From IMG/VR virus record IMGVR_UViG_3300045978_000396, positions 1 to 42,292 of that record: a DNA stretch of 42,292 nucleotides. One strand, written 5' to 3'. Position numbers and translations under genes: made by a program. The stretch comes from a virus. The notes below the pieces were generated by a model, which saw only the letters and a program-made list of their open reading frames with translations, had not been told where the DNA came from and did no database searches. Shown here piece after piece: positions 7,984-13,916 of this stretch. Each line of letters begins with the position of its first letter. The stretch's first letter is position 1.

Positions 7984-8184
7984 GTCAAAGCCACAAGAAG
8001 CTTACGATGCAAAACTGCCGAGTAGCGAGGATCCGGTGACGGCCTCGGCGGGCACAACGTGACCCGCACAACCTACTCGGTTTTTTCGTGCGCAGCCGTG
8101 CGCGAATCCTTCAATCCGGTCAAAGGGTCAACCGGTCGGCCGAGCGTCGGCCAAGCAGTCAACATGATTTCACAACGCCGTCAA
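7984..8184. promoter_or_regulatory. Candidate integrase arm-type sites (GTCAA repeats)
   Basis: GTCAA occurs five times on the plus strand in about 200 bases beside attP: 7984, 8119, 8127, 8158 and 8180. Three of them extend to GTCAAC. A further inverted copy (TTGAC) lies at the left edge of the tRNA-like core. Short repeats flanking attP are typical arm-binding sites for tyrosine integrases. This is inferred from density and place only. Confidence 0.35.
8018..8086 (+). terminator. Structured terminator or small RNA 3' end
   Basis: CCGAGTAG (8018-8025) can pair with CTACTCGG (8073-8080), which is followed by six T residues (8081-8086). The long loop holds an inner hairpin GCGGG (8048-8052) with CCCGC (8063-8067). 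It could end transcripts coming from the attP side, including the host tRNA after integration, or be the 3' end of a structured RNA. Confidence 0.5.
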
Positions 8185-8280
8185 CAGTAATGCCCGCGGC
8201 GGTGAAAAGCAAATGTTTCAGAGCGGTCGGCCAAACTCTGGCGAGGGAGGCTCGGGCTTGGGGCGTGATGGATCGACGGA
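8087..8280. other. Gene-free stretch between terminator and exclusion gene
   Basis: Together with the attP region this completes a 476-base stretch (7805-8280) without a convincing gene. It holds four of the GTCAA repeats and two copies of GTCGGCCAA (near 8146 and 8226). I see no clear sigma70-type promoter for the following gene. Confidence 0.4.
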
Positions 8281-8820
8281 ATGTTTAGCGTGCAACACGC
8301 GCTCGAGGCGCTCAAGCTCGGGCCACGACAGTTGATAGCAGTTGGAGTCGTCTGCGGCAGCTTGCTGCTGCTCCCGGAGAAAGTCGCGGATTTCCTGGGT
8401 ATTCATGACTTTGCACAGAAATACGGCCAGTGGCTCGGCGTCGCATTGATCGTGTCGGTAACTTTGCTCGCTGTAAATGGGAGCGAAAAAGTCCTGTATG
8501 CCGTACGGGATCGATCGCTCAGACGCAAAGCGCATCAGCGCATGCTGAAGCGACTTCACGGTCTCACCGAAGAAGAAAAACAGATTCTGCGGTTTTACGT
8601 GGCCAAGGAAACAAAGACCAATGTGCTGCGACTCGACGATGGCGTCGTGAATGGATTGGTAGCCGCTGGCATCATCCATCGAGCTTCGCCATTCGGGAGG
8701 CGGGATGAGTTTCCCCACAACATCGCCGAGCTCGCGTGGGAGTGTCTCAACCAACACCCAGAAGTGCTTGTGGGAACGACGAGAACATATCGTTCGGACA
8801 AACGACAGGAATCGTTGTAA
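8281..8820 (+). CDS. sieB: SieB-like superinfection exclusion membrane protein
   Basis: The 179-residue protein has two predicted membrane segments (about residues 16-34 and 50-68) separated by a short loop. A cytoplasmic domain with a basic start and the motif LTEEEKQILRFYV follows, then a region (GVVNGLVAAGIIHRAS) typical of winged-helix-like SieB C-termini. SieB proteins of Rac and lambda-type prophages abort infection by related phages. The gene sits in the lysogeny region between attP and the XRE regulator, where prophage-expressed exclusion genes are common. The ribosome binding site is weak. Confidence 0.7.
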   Translation: MFSVQHALEALKLGPRQLIAVGVVCGSLLLLPEKVADFLGIHDFAQKYGQWLGVALIVSVTLLAVNGSEKVLYAVRDRSLRRKAHQRMLKRLHGLTEEEKQILRFYVAKETKTNVLRLDDGVVNGLVAAGIIHRASPFGRRDEFPHNIAELAWECLNQHPEVLVGTTRTYRSDKRQESL

Positions 8821-8959
8821 CCAGACTCCCCAACTTTTCATGGCTGCGGCCTGGATCCTGAGCGGAGTGGCATGTCCGAGGTTGTGCTGCCCGGCGATTG
8901 TACGGAGTGAGGCGCTCAGAAACTACAGCGGTTTGGGGCCAGGGAACAGTGAAAGCGAT

Positions 8960-8988
8960 TTGCCGCGCCAAATGCGTGGTGCTATGAT
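8960..8988 (+). promoter_or_regulatory. Promoter of the XRE regulator
   Basis: TTGCCG (8960-8965) and TATGAT (8983-8988) are separated by 17 bases, a good sigma70-type arrangement. Transcription would start about at the ATG at 8995, giving a leaderless or nearly leaderless message. Confidence 0.55.
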
Positions 8989-8994
8989 GGAGCC

Positions 8995-9246
8995 ATGATC
9001 ACGATGCCAACTCTCGATGAAATTCGTGAGCACTTCCGCCAGAACGTTAAATCCCGCAGACGTGAACTATCGCTCAGCCAGGAACAATTGGCCGCCGTAA
9101 CTGGCATTCCGCAGCCAAGTATTGCGAATTTCGAGCGAGGCACCCGCGTCCCCTCATTCGAGACCCTCGTCAAGCTCGCAGAGGGACTCCGTACCTCTCC
9201 GGACGTTCTCCTCCGTCCGCATGTTTTTTCTGAAATCTCTGGTTGA
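8995..9246 (+). CDS. XRE-family helix-turn-helix regulator
   Basis: The 83-residue protein is a single Cro/CI-type HTH domain: LSLSQEQLAAVTGIPQPSIANFERGTRVPSFETLVKLAEGL spans the helices (residues about 26-66 in the version starting at 8995), with the recognition helix at PQPSIANFE. It lacks the C-terminal cleavage domain of CI-type repressors. It is likely a repressor or Cro-like switch controlling the promoter that overlaps its own stop codon (9243-9272). An alternative ATG at 9004 would have GGAG 11 bases upstream. The promoter position favours a leaderless start at 8995. Confidence 0.85.
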   Translation: MITMPTLDEIREHFRQNVKSRRRELSLSQEQLAAVTGIPQPSIANFERGTRVPSFETLVKLAEGLRTSPDVLLRPHVFSEISG

Positions 9247-9272
9247 CTCATACCATAGCGCGTTGCTATATT
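9243..9272 (+). promoter_or_regulatory. Rightward early promoter with 5' hairpin
   Basis: TTGACT (9243-9248) overlaps the stop codon of the XRE gene. TATATT follows after 18 bases (9267-9272). The predicted transcript begins near GCCTCCC (9273-9279), which pairs with GGGAGGC (9294-9300). It would drive the early genes from 9422 rightward and is a natural target for the XRE regulator. Confidence 0.55.
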
Positions 9273-9421
9273 GCCTCCCGTCGTTACGTCGGTGGGAGGC
9301 CGGCGCGGGATTGGCCAAGGAATAGGCCGCTTTCCGACGCGTTATCTTGGCCCGGCGGCTCGCGGCACAGCAGGTATCTGACCCCCTGTGTGCGTCGATC
9401 CGCTGGGCACTTCTATCTGCC

Positions 9422-9709
9422 GTGGCACCCAACCCCGCAACACACTGCGCCCAGTGCGGCTGTACCGACGCGCGGGCCTGTCTAGTCGATGGCTGGCTCC
9501 CGTGCTGTTGGATCCAGCCGGAGCTGTGTTCTCGCTGCGCTACGGTGGCCCAGTTGCTCGAATCCACTGCCGGTCGGCAGTGGTTGCTGGCTCTCGCGTT
9601 GGGCGAGATGCGGGCGCTCTGCGACCAGATCGATGAACTGCCGCTCTTCGTTATTCCACACGAAGGGGACGAGCTACTCAACGCATTCAACACGCGCCCC
9701 GGGGCGTGA
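9422..9709 (+). CDS. Small zinc-finger-like protein with CxxCGC motif
   Basis: I choose the GTG at 9422, giving 95 residues; an upstream start at 9347 is possible. The N-terminus reads CAQCGCTDARAC, then a Trp-rich piece with CC and CSRC, so it probably binds a metal ion through four or more Cys. The rest is helical and acidic. It shares the C-x-CGC-x4-C and later C-S-x-C arrangement with the protein at 11930, suggesting paralogues. Such small Cys proteins are common in phage early regions but the role is unknown. Confidence 0.6.
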   Translation: MAPNPATHCAQCGCTDARACLVDGWLPCCWIQPELCSRCATVAQLLESTAGRQWLLALALGEMRALCDQIDELPLFVIPHEGDELLNAFNTRPGA

Positions 9710-9743
9710 ACTGATAGGGAAGCTCTTTGCAAGGAGGTCAACC

Positions 9744-9926
9744 ATGTTGGTGCTGTCCAGGAAACGCCATCAGAAGATCGTGATCAAAGTCGGTGGCAAG
9801 GTGCTGTGCCGAGTTGGTGTCTGTGAACTGCGGCACGACAAGGTCCGACTGGGATTCGAGGCAGAGGAGGACGTCGAAATCGTCCGCGAGGAAATCGACC
9901 AGGACGAAGAATGTGCGGTTGCGTGA
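9744..9926 (+). CDS. csrA: CsrA-family translational regulator
   Basis: This 60-residue protein matches CsrA closely: MLVLSRKRHQKIVI at the N-terminus, then strands around KVLCRVGVCEL, and KVRLGFEAEEDVEIVREEI at the C-terminus. The conserved L4, R6 and the RLGF(E/D)A core are present, and V-REEI matches the end of the family domain. A strong ribosome binding site AAGGAGG (9731-9737) sits 6 bases before the ATG. CsrA dimers bind GGA motifs in mRNA leaders and repress or stabilise messages. On a phage it may reprogram host metabolism or time phage translation. An in-frame upstream extension is rejected. The next gene starts 9 bases downstream. Confidence 0.93.
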   Translation: MLVLSRKRHQKIVIKVGGKVLCRVGVCELRHDKVRLGFEAEEDVEIVREEIDQDEECAVA

Positions 9927-9934
9927 GGGAAGTT

Positions 9935-10252
9935 ATGGCCGGGCGTCGTCGCCACACGGACAGACCGATCGACTGGCTCCGCGAGGGCCAACGCTTGGTG
10001 TTCCCGCTGCCGCAGGGCACGGCCGCGGTGTACGTGTTTCGGGTGATTCCGGGCAGCTACCGGGTGGCATTCGAGACGGCCGCCACCGCGCACGGGGTCC
10101 TCGCGCGGGAGCTTCCCGCGGATGCCGTGTACCCGAACGAGTATAGCGCCGTCATGCAGGGTCTGGCCGCCGTACGCAGCATCTGGGCCCGCCGCGGAGT
10201 GCCGGCCATGGTCTCGAACGTGACAGCGGCCATGGAGGGCTACTGGGGTTGA
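9935..10252 (+). CDS. Small hypothetical early protein
   Basis: The ATG at 9935 has GAGGGA at 9925-9930, so I prefer it to the upstream start overlapping csrA. The product is 105 residues: a basic N-terminus, a beta-rich middle (VYVFRVIPGSYRVAFETA) and a helical C-terminus. I do not recognise the family. It is probably in one transcript with csrA. Confidence 0.6.
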   Translation: MAGRRRHTDRPIDWLREGQRLVFPLPQGTAAVYVFRVIPGSYRVAFETAATAHGVLARELPADAVYPNEYSAVMQGLAAVRSIWARRGVPAMVSNVTAAMEGYWG

Positions 10253-10253
10253 G

Positions 10254-10270
10254 AGGCGATCGGATCGCCT
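10254..10270. promoter_or_regulatory. 17-bp perfect palindrome
   Basis: AGGCGATC-G-GATCGCCT is a perfect dyad immediately after the stop of the preceding gene. It could be an operator for a dimeric regulator or a transcript hairpin. It is followed 13 bases later by a larger inverted repeat. Confidence 0.5.
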
Positions 10271-10282
10271 GTTCGCGGGTTC

Positions 10283-10318
10283 GATTCCACGTGAGCAAAG
10301 GATTGCCCACGTGGAATC
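10283..10318 (+). promoter_or_regulatory. 11-bp inverted repeat before gene 10334
   Basis: GATTCCACGTG (10283-10293) and CACGTGGAATC (10308-10318) are perfect inverted repeats with a 14-base loop. They end just before the GGGAGGG ribosome binding site of the gene at 10334. In RNA this is a strong stem-loop; in DNA it is a dyad with CACGTG cores. There is no T tract, so it is not a standard terminator. Confidence 0.55.
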
Positions 10319-10333
10319 CTGGGAGGGTGCGAA

Positions 10334-10729
10334 GTGGCAGATACCAAGCGCTTGCCCGTAGACGTCGCCCGGCAGATCGGCGAGTCCCACGCCAAAGACA
10401 TCGTGTTGGTCGTGACCTGGGACGCCGCCACGGAGAAGACCAGCATCGTGACCTGGGGCCGCGAGCCGGGCCACAAGGCAGCGGCCGCCCAAGGCGGGGA
10501 CGCGATCGCCCAACACCTCGGATTGGACCTGGCGCAGGCCGAGGTGCATCAGGATTACCGGCGGGAGGGAGAGGCGGCCAGGGAGGTCGATCGGCTCCTT
10601 CGGGCCTGCCGTACGATTCGCCAGCTGCACGAGCAGATGCTGCAGATGCTGGCCATACGCGGCTGTGTCAGCGATGTGCTGCTGCGGAATATCCGTGTGG
10701 AGTTACATGACGCGCTGCGGTCCGCCTGA
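10334..10729 (+). CDS. Conserved small phage protein, unknown
   Basis: A GTG start with GGGAGGG 8-14 bases upstream gives 131 residues. The middle region (VLVVTWDAATEKTSIVTWG followed by a Gly/Ala stretch) resembles a small beta domain found in uncharacterised phage proteins. The C-terminal half is helical and contains LLRACRTIRQLHEQML. No catalytic motif is seen. The preceding inverted repeats suggest regulation of this gene in particular. Confidence 0.6.
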   Translation: MADTKRLPVDVARQIGESHAKDIVLVVTWDAATEKTSIVTWGREPGHKAAAAQGGDAIAQHLGLDLAQAEVHQDYRREGEAAREVDRLLRACRTIRQLHEQMLQMLAIRGCVSDVLLRNIRVELHDALRSA

Positions 10730-10743
10730 GGTGCACGATGACG

Positions 10744-11112
10744 TCACAGCCCGCTGCTCTGTTTGACCAGGTCGATCAGCACGGCCTTCCAGACGTCGAA
10801 GGGCGCTGCCGCGACCTGTTCAATGACGGCCTTGGCCTGCTGCCATCGTCCCGGCTCCCTGGCTGCGTCGAGGAACTCATGCCCCTCCCAGGTCAGCGAG
10901 CGGAGTCGGGCCGTGGGCGAGCTGCTGCCCCGGGTGGTCAACTCGGTGCCGCTGGCCAGTCCCGCCTGCAGGATCAGGTAGGCGTGGTAGCTGACCTCCT
11001 CCTGGCTGTACCCGTCGATCTGCAGCGTCGTTGTGGCGGAGCCGCTTTCCTGGGCTTCGACGGTCAGCAGGAGCTGCCGGACGAGGTCCATGTTGCGTCG
11101 CATGGGGGGCAT
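10744..11112 (-). CDS. DUF2513-family protein
   Basis: On the minus strand the product begins MPPMRRNMDLVRQLL (start at 11112, with AGGT about 5 bases before it; MRRNM at 11103 is the alternative). It contains IDGYSQEEVSYHAYLI and ALASG-like spacing and ends with LTWEGHEFLDAAR. This series is characteristic of DUF2513, a small family common in phages and mobile elements, perhaps with a winged-helix fold. Function is unknown. It is the only minus-strand gene besides the integrase and is divergent from the short recombinase at 11281, with repeated sequences between them. Confidence 0.8.
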   Translation of the reverse strand: MPPMRRNMDLVRQLLLTVEAQESGSATTTLQIDGYSQEEVSYHAYLILQAGLASGTELTTRGSSSPTARLRSLTWEGHEFLDAAREPGRWQQAKAVIEQVAAAPFDVWKAVLIDLVKQSSGL

Positions 11113-11135
11113 TCTACCTGATTGGGGGGGCGGCA

Positions 11136-11204
11136 AAAAACCGCCCTGATTTGTTCCAGATCCGGGCCAAAAACCGCCCTAGTTTGTCTGAAGTAGGGCA
11201 GTTT
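11136..11204. promoter_or_regulatory. Repeated operator-like sites between divergent genes
   Basis: AAAAACCGCCCT is repeated at 11136 and 11169, a 33-base period (about three helical turns). Each copy is followed by an AGTTTGT or GATTTGT end. A third, inverted and imperfect copy lies at 11194-11204 (TAGGGCAGTTT). The cluster sits between the start of the DUF2513 gene and the recombinase gene, so it is probably a binding region for a regulator of one or both. Confidence 0.5.
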
Positions 11205-11280
11205 CGACCAAAGGGGGGGTAAAAGCGGTGGGGTGCGGGTGAGGACGGGGGCTGGAGACAGCCCGTGAAGGTGGCCCACG

Positions 11281-11916
11281 ATGGAGGTGATCCGATGGTT
11301 TCCGCTGGACCGAGTCCACGAGCTGGAACGCGAAATCGCGCTCGAACTGCAGGCCCACCGGCGCGCCCGCCGGCGAGACGCCATCGGCGTCGCCCTCGGG
11401 CTGCACGGCCTGCGCGTGGGCGAGGTGCGGCGGGCCGAGTGCCGGCACTTTTTCGCCGCCGCCCGTTCGTTGGATGTGTTCACGATCAAGAAGGGGGACG
11501 CGCGCAAGATCCCGCTGCACGATTCGCTCGTGGCCGCCATGCAGCGGGAACTGGCGGATCGCGGTGTCCAGTCGCGGTACCTGTTGGCATCGCGTCTCGG
11601 GGGGCCGGTGGCCAAACGCCAGATGCAGGCGTTGGCCACGCGGCTCTTCGATCGCTTGCTGGGACCGCAGCACGGGCTGACCTTCCACAGTTTGCGGCAC
11701 ACCTTCGCCATGCGGCTGTACGCGGAGACGCGCGATCTGTTCCTGGTCAAACGCATGCTCGGCCACCGGTCGGTGAAGAACACGGAGGTCTATGCCCGGA
11801 GTCTGGCGGAGGTGCCGGCGGCCTGTTTGGTGAGAGTGGGTGATGCGGTCGTAGTCCGGTCGCCGGAGCATTGGCCCGGGGCGCAGCTCCGGCTATTCGA
11901 CGACGGCCACGATTGA
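11281..11916 (+). CDS. Minimal tyrosine recombinase, catalytic domain only
   Basis: The 211-residue protein contains a full set of tyrosine recombinase residues: R45 in GLHGLRVGEVRR, a Lys in the TIKKGDARKIPL hairpin, H136 and R139 in HSLRHTF, H162 in MLGHRS and Y171 in TEVYARS. It begins almost directly with the catalytic domain and lacks the usual core-binding domain of about 80-100 residues. It therefore differs from the phage integrase at 6782, which has the domain but a noncanonical active site. It may resolve dimers, invert or excise a segment, or cooperate with the other recombinase. Start chosen at the ATG at 11281; a longer coding start upstream is unlikely because of the repeats. 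Confidence 0.8.
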   Translation: MEVIRWFPLDRVHELEREIALELQAHRRARRRDAIGVALGLHGLRVGEVRRAECRHFFAAARSLDVFTIKKGDARKIPLHDSLVAAMQRELADRGVQSRYLLASRLGGPVAKRQMQALATRLFDRLLGPQHGLTFHSLRHTFAMRLYAETRDLFLVKRMLGHRSVKNTEVYARSLAEVPAACLVRVGDAVVVRSPEHWPGAQLRLFDDGHD

Positions 11917-11929
11917 GAGGAGGTGTCTG

Positions 11930-12235
11930 GTGATCGCACCGCGCTGTTGGTGTGGCTGCTCCGCGGATGATCCTTGCCGCGTGTTCGGTGTCCCGTGTAT
12001 CCCGCTGGCCACCGAGCACGGGCAGCTCTGCTCGGCCTGTGCGCCGATTGCAGAGGTTGCCGCGTCTCTAAAGGGGAGAGCGTGGGTCCGGGAAGTAGTC
12101 GCAGCCGCCCAGCGTAACGCCCATGACCGCTACGTCCCCTGTGAGGGGTCGCAGCGGTGGGAGCTGGCGTTGGAACCGGGAGAACCGCCGGACTGTGACG
12201 CTCACCTGCGGACGGCTCACTACGGAAGACAGTGA
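11930..12235 (+). CDS. Small zinc-finger-like protein, paralogue of 9422
   Basis: A GTG start with GAGAGGAGGT 7 bases upstream gives 101 residues. The N-terminus has CWCGCSADDPCRV, then C and CSAC, the same layout as in the product of 9422 (C-x-CGC-x4-C ... CSxC). The middle is helical and the end contains a CDAH motif. The role is unknown; metal binding is likely. It follows the short recombinase by 13 bases. Confidence 0.6.
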   Translation: MIAPRCWCGCSADDPCRVFGVPCIPLATEHGQLCSACAPIAEVAASLKGRAWVREVVAAAQRNAHDRYVPCEGSQRWELALEPGEPPDCDAHLRTAHYGRQ

Positions 12236-12271
12236 CGGCAATGGATGCCAATGGGCAGGGAGGACTGCGTC

Positions 12272-12631
12272 ATGGAGTGGGAGCAACGGGTGGCCGAGCT
12301 GCACCGCCAGGCGGCCGAGATGTTTGGCTATCGTCCATCGTGGGAGTCTTTCGTGGCCGTCGTGTGGATGCGATTGATCCCGGAGGCGTTCCCCGCGGAT
12401 CTCGATCGCCGCCGGCTGGAGTCTACCCCTGAATACGCGGCCATCGCCGCCTGGCGGGATGAGTTGCGGTCGGCCGGCGCGCGGAAGACAGGCCAGCGGC
12501 GGCCGAAACATGATCTATCCGTCATCACGGTGCGGCTGCCGCCCGTGATGCACGAGGTGTTGTCGCGTGAGGCCGCGGACCGCCGCGTGAGCCTCAATGA
12601 GCTGTGTCTGCAACGACTGCTGAAAACCTAG
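12272..12631 (+). CDS. Small protein with C-terminal ribbon-helix-helix
   Basis: The ATG at 12272 has GGGAGG about 8 bases upstream, giving 119 residues. The last 40 residues (SVITVRLPPVMHEVL ... SLNELCLQRLL) read as a ribbon-helix-helix: a strand with alternating Val/Arg, then two helices separated by a VSLNE turn. This is a typical DNA-binding dimer fold used by Arc, MetJ or HicB-type regulators. The N-terminal part is helical and unassigned. It is a candidate regulator of the early region, for example of the repeats at 11136. Confidence 0.65.
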   Translation: MEWEQRVAELHRQAAEMFGYRPSWESFVAVVWMRLIPEAFPADLDRRRLESTPEYAAIAAWRDELRSAGARKTGQRRPKHDLSVITVRLPPVMHEVLSREAADRRVSLNELCLQRLLKT

Positions 12632-12643
12632 AGGAGAGGCATC

Positions 12644-12925
12644 ATGAACCTGATGAAAGCGTTCCTGCTGCGCGTGCTGGCTGCCGACGTGCGACCAGCC
12701 GCACCGGCCCGGAGATCAGGCCCCCAGCCCAGCGTGGCCTGCGTCGCCTGCCTTCACGTGGCGCGTCGCGACCAACCCGCCCAGTGGGTCCGCATCATCT
12801 ACCGCCGCCGGGAGTACTTTTTCTGCGACCAGTGCGGTCCGACCCGCGGCTGCCGCGACTTTTGGAAGCGGCTCAAGCGGTGTCGGCGCTGGGCAGCGCG
12901 GAAGGCACAGGCGGCATGGAACTAG
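12644..12925 (+). CDS. Small basic zinc-finger protein
   Basis: The 93-residue product has CVACLHV and FFCDQCGP, which together make a four-Cys zinc site of the treble-clef or ribbon type. It is flanked by a basic C-terminus (KRLKRCRRWAARKAQ). Ribosome binding site GAGGAGAGG lies 5 bases before the ATG. It is probably nucleic-acid binding and lies just upstream of the replication initiator. Confidence 0.55.
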   Translation: MNLMKAFLLRVLAADVRPAAPARRSGPQPSVACVACLHVARRDQPAQWVRIIYRRREYFFCDQCGPTRGCRDFWKRLKRCRRWAARKAQAAWN

Positions 12926-12940
12926 ACACCCGAGGCCGCA

Positions 12941-13888
12941 ATGCAGGATCAGCGGACGATCGACTACGAGCGCGGCGAGCAGCTCGGCATCTTGCGGGAC
13001 GCGAGATTGCCGAGCGTGAATACCACCGATGGCGGGGCGGTGTCCGCCAACGTCCTCAAGTCGGTCCTGCGCGCGGTGGACGATCACGGCCGCGGTCGGA
13101 CCTGTTGGGTGACCCAGCAGACGATCGCGCACGAGGCATGCATCAGCGTCCGTCAGGCGCAACGGGCGACCTGGTGCCTCAGCGAAGCCCTGGGCGTGTT
13201 GGCGGTCGAGCGGCAAGCGATCGGTCGCGGACAGATGAAGACCTGTAACTTCTACACCATCGTGTGGACGGAGCTGGTCCTGTTGTGTCCGTCGCGACGA
13301 CTCCCGAGGCCGGTGAAGGCCCCACACCAAAGTGCCAGTACGACCGACCAAAGTGCCAGTACGACCGACCAAAGTGCCAGTACGACCGACCAAAGTGCCA
13401 GTACGACCGACCAAAGTGCCATAGTGGCGTACAGAAGCGCTTTCGAAGCGCAACAAGAAACGCCTCACCCTCCTACCTCCCCAGCTGCCGACCGGTCTAG
13501 TGGCCTAAGCGACTGGAGGAAGGTGGAGGAGGAACTTGTGAAAACGGGAATCGTGGACTGGCAAACTCCGATCGTCGTCGCCCGTAGCCGTGTGACCCCT
13601 GATCACGTGCTACGAGTGCTCCAGCACTACCGAGCGGCCGACGGTGTCTACGGTCCTGGTGCTTTGCATCGCCGGCTGATGCGGTGTCACCCGGCGATTG
13701 ATCCCGATAAAGGCTGGCCCAACTTGCCACACCATGCGAAAACTGACGCCCACCGTGAGCAATTCCAAGCTCGGCGTCTCCGCGAACTCGTCATCGAAGG
13801 GCGTCGTCAGCGAATGACGGACGAGGAGATCAAGCAGTTGCTCCGGCGAGAACTATCTGACGAGTTCTGCGTGTCGCGTGGGTGGTAA
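12941..13888 (+). CDS. Replication initiator-like protein with internal iterons
   Basis: The 315-residue protein has an N-terminal helix-turn-helix-like region (about 35-90: TQQTIAHEACISVRQAQRA), as in phage replication initiators that use winged helices. A Ser/Thr-rich linker of residues 130-157 is made of four exact copies of a seven-residue unit QSASTTD. The C-terminal half is helical and charged. The next gene encodes a DnaB-like helicase, the same initiator-helicase order as lambda O and P or DnaD/DnaB-type phages. The repeated linker is encoded by 21-bp direct repeats that probably form the origin. The role is inferred from position and layout, not from a recognised family signature. 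Confidence 0.65.
   Translation: MQDQRTIDYERGEQLGILRDARLPSVNTTDGGAVSANVLKSVLRAVDDHGRGRTCWVTQQTIAHEACISVRQAQRATWCLSEALGVLAVERQAIGRGQMKTCNFYTIVWTELVLLCPSRRLPRPVKAPHQSASTTDQSASTTDQSASTTDQSASTTDQSAIVAYRSAFEAQQETPHPPTSPAADRSSGLSDWRKVEEELVKTGIVDWQTPIVVARSRVTPDHVLRVLQHYRAADGVYGPGALHRRLMRCHPAIDPDKGWPNLPHHAKTDAHREQFQARRLRELVIEGRRQRMTDEEIKQLLRRELSDEFCVSRGW
13328..13421. repeat. Four 21-bp iterons inside the initiator gene, candidate origin
   Basis: Four exact tandem copies of a 21-base unit starting CAAAGTGCCAGTACG run from 13328 to 13411, followed by a 10-base partial copy to 13421. A hairpin GCGCTT-TCG-AAGCGC (13437-13451) follows. The length is a multiple of three, so the repeats stay in frame. Iterons in the middle of an initiator gene are a hallmark of the lambda-type origin. 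Confidence 0.65.
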
Positions 13889-13916
13889 CGAGGGTCCTTA
13901 GACGGGAGTGAATGCG

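Noticed and set aside
7770-8069. Minus-strand frame with ESNQRPPRC
   Set aside because: This peptide is the usual antisense translation of a tRNA 3' end; the region is the attP.
9489-9743. N-terminal extension of CsrA
   Set aside because: CsrA begins at MLVLSRK with a strong ribosome binding site; upstream residues are out-of-frame shadow of the gene at 9422.
10270-10300. tRNA T-arm-like GGTTCGATTCC
   Set aside because: The flanking bases do not pair as a T stem and no acceptor or CCA follows; it belongs to the inverted repeat.
12604-13248. 214-residue plus-strand frame
   Set aside because: It overlaps two better supported genes and has shadow composition (Arg/Pro/Gly-rich).
13328-13421. 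CRISPR array
   Set aside because: The 21-base units are directly tandem without spacers and are in frame within a gene.
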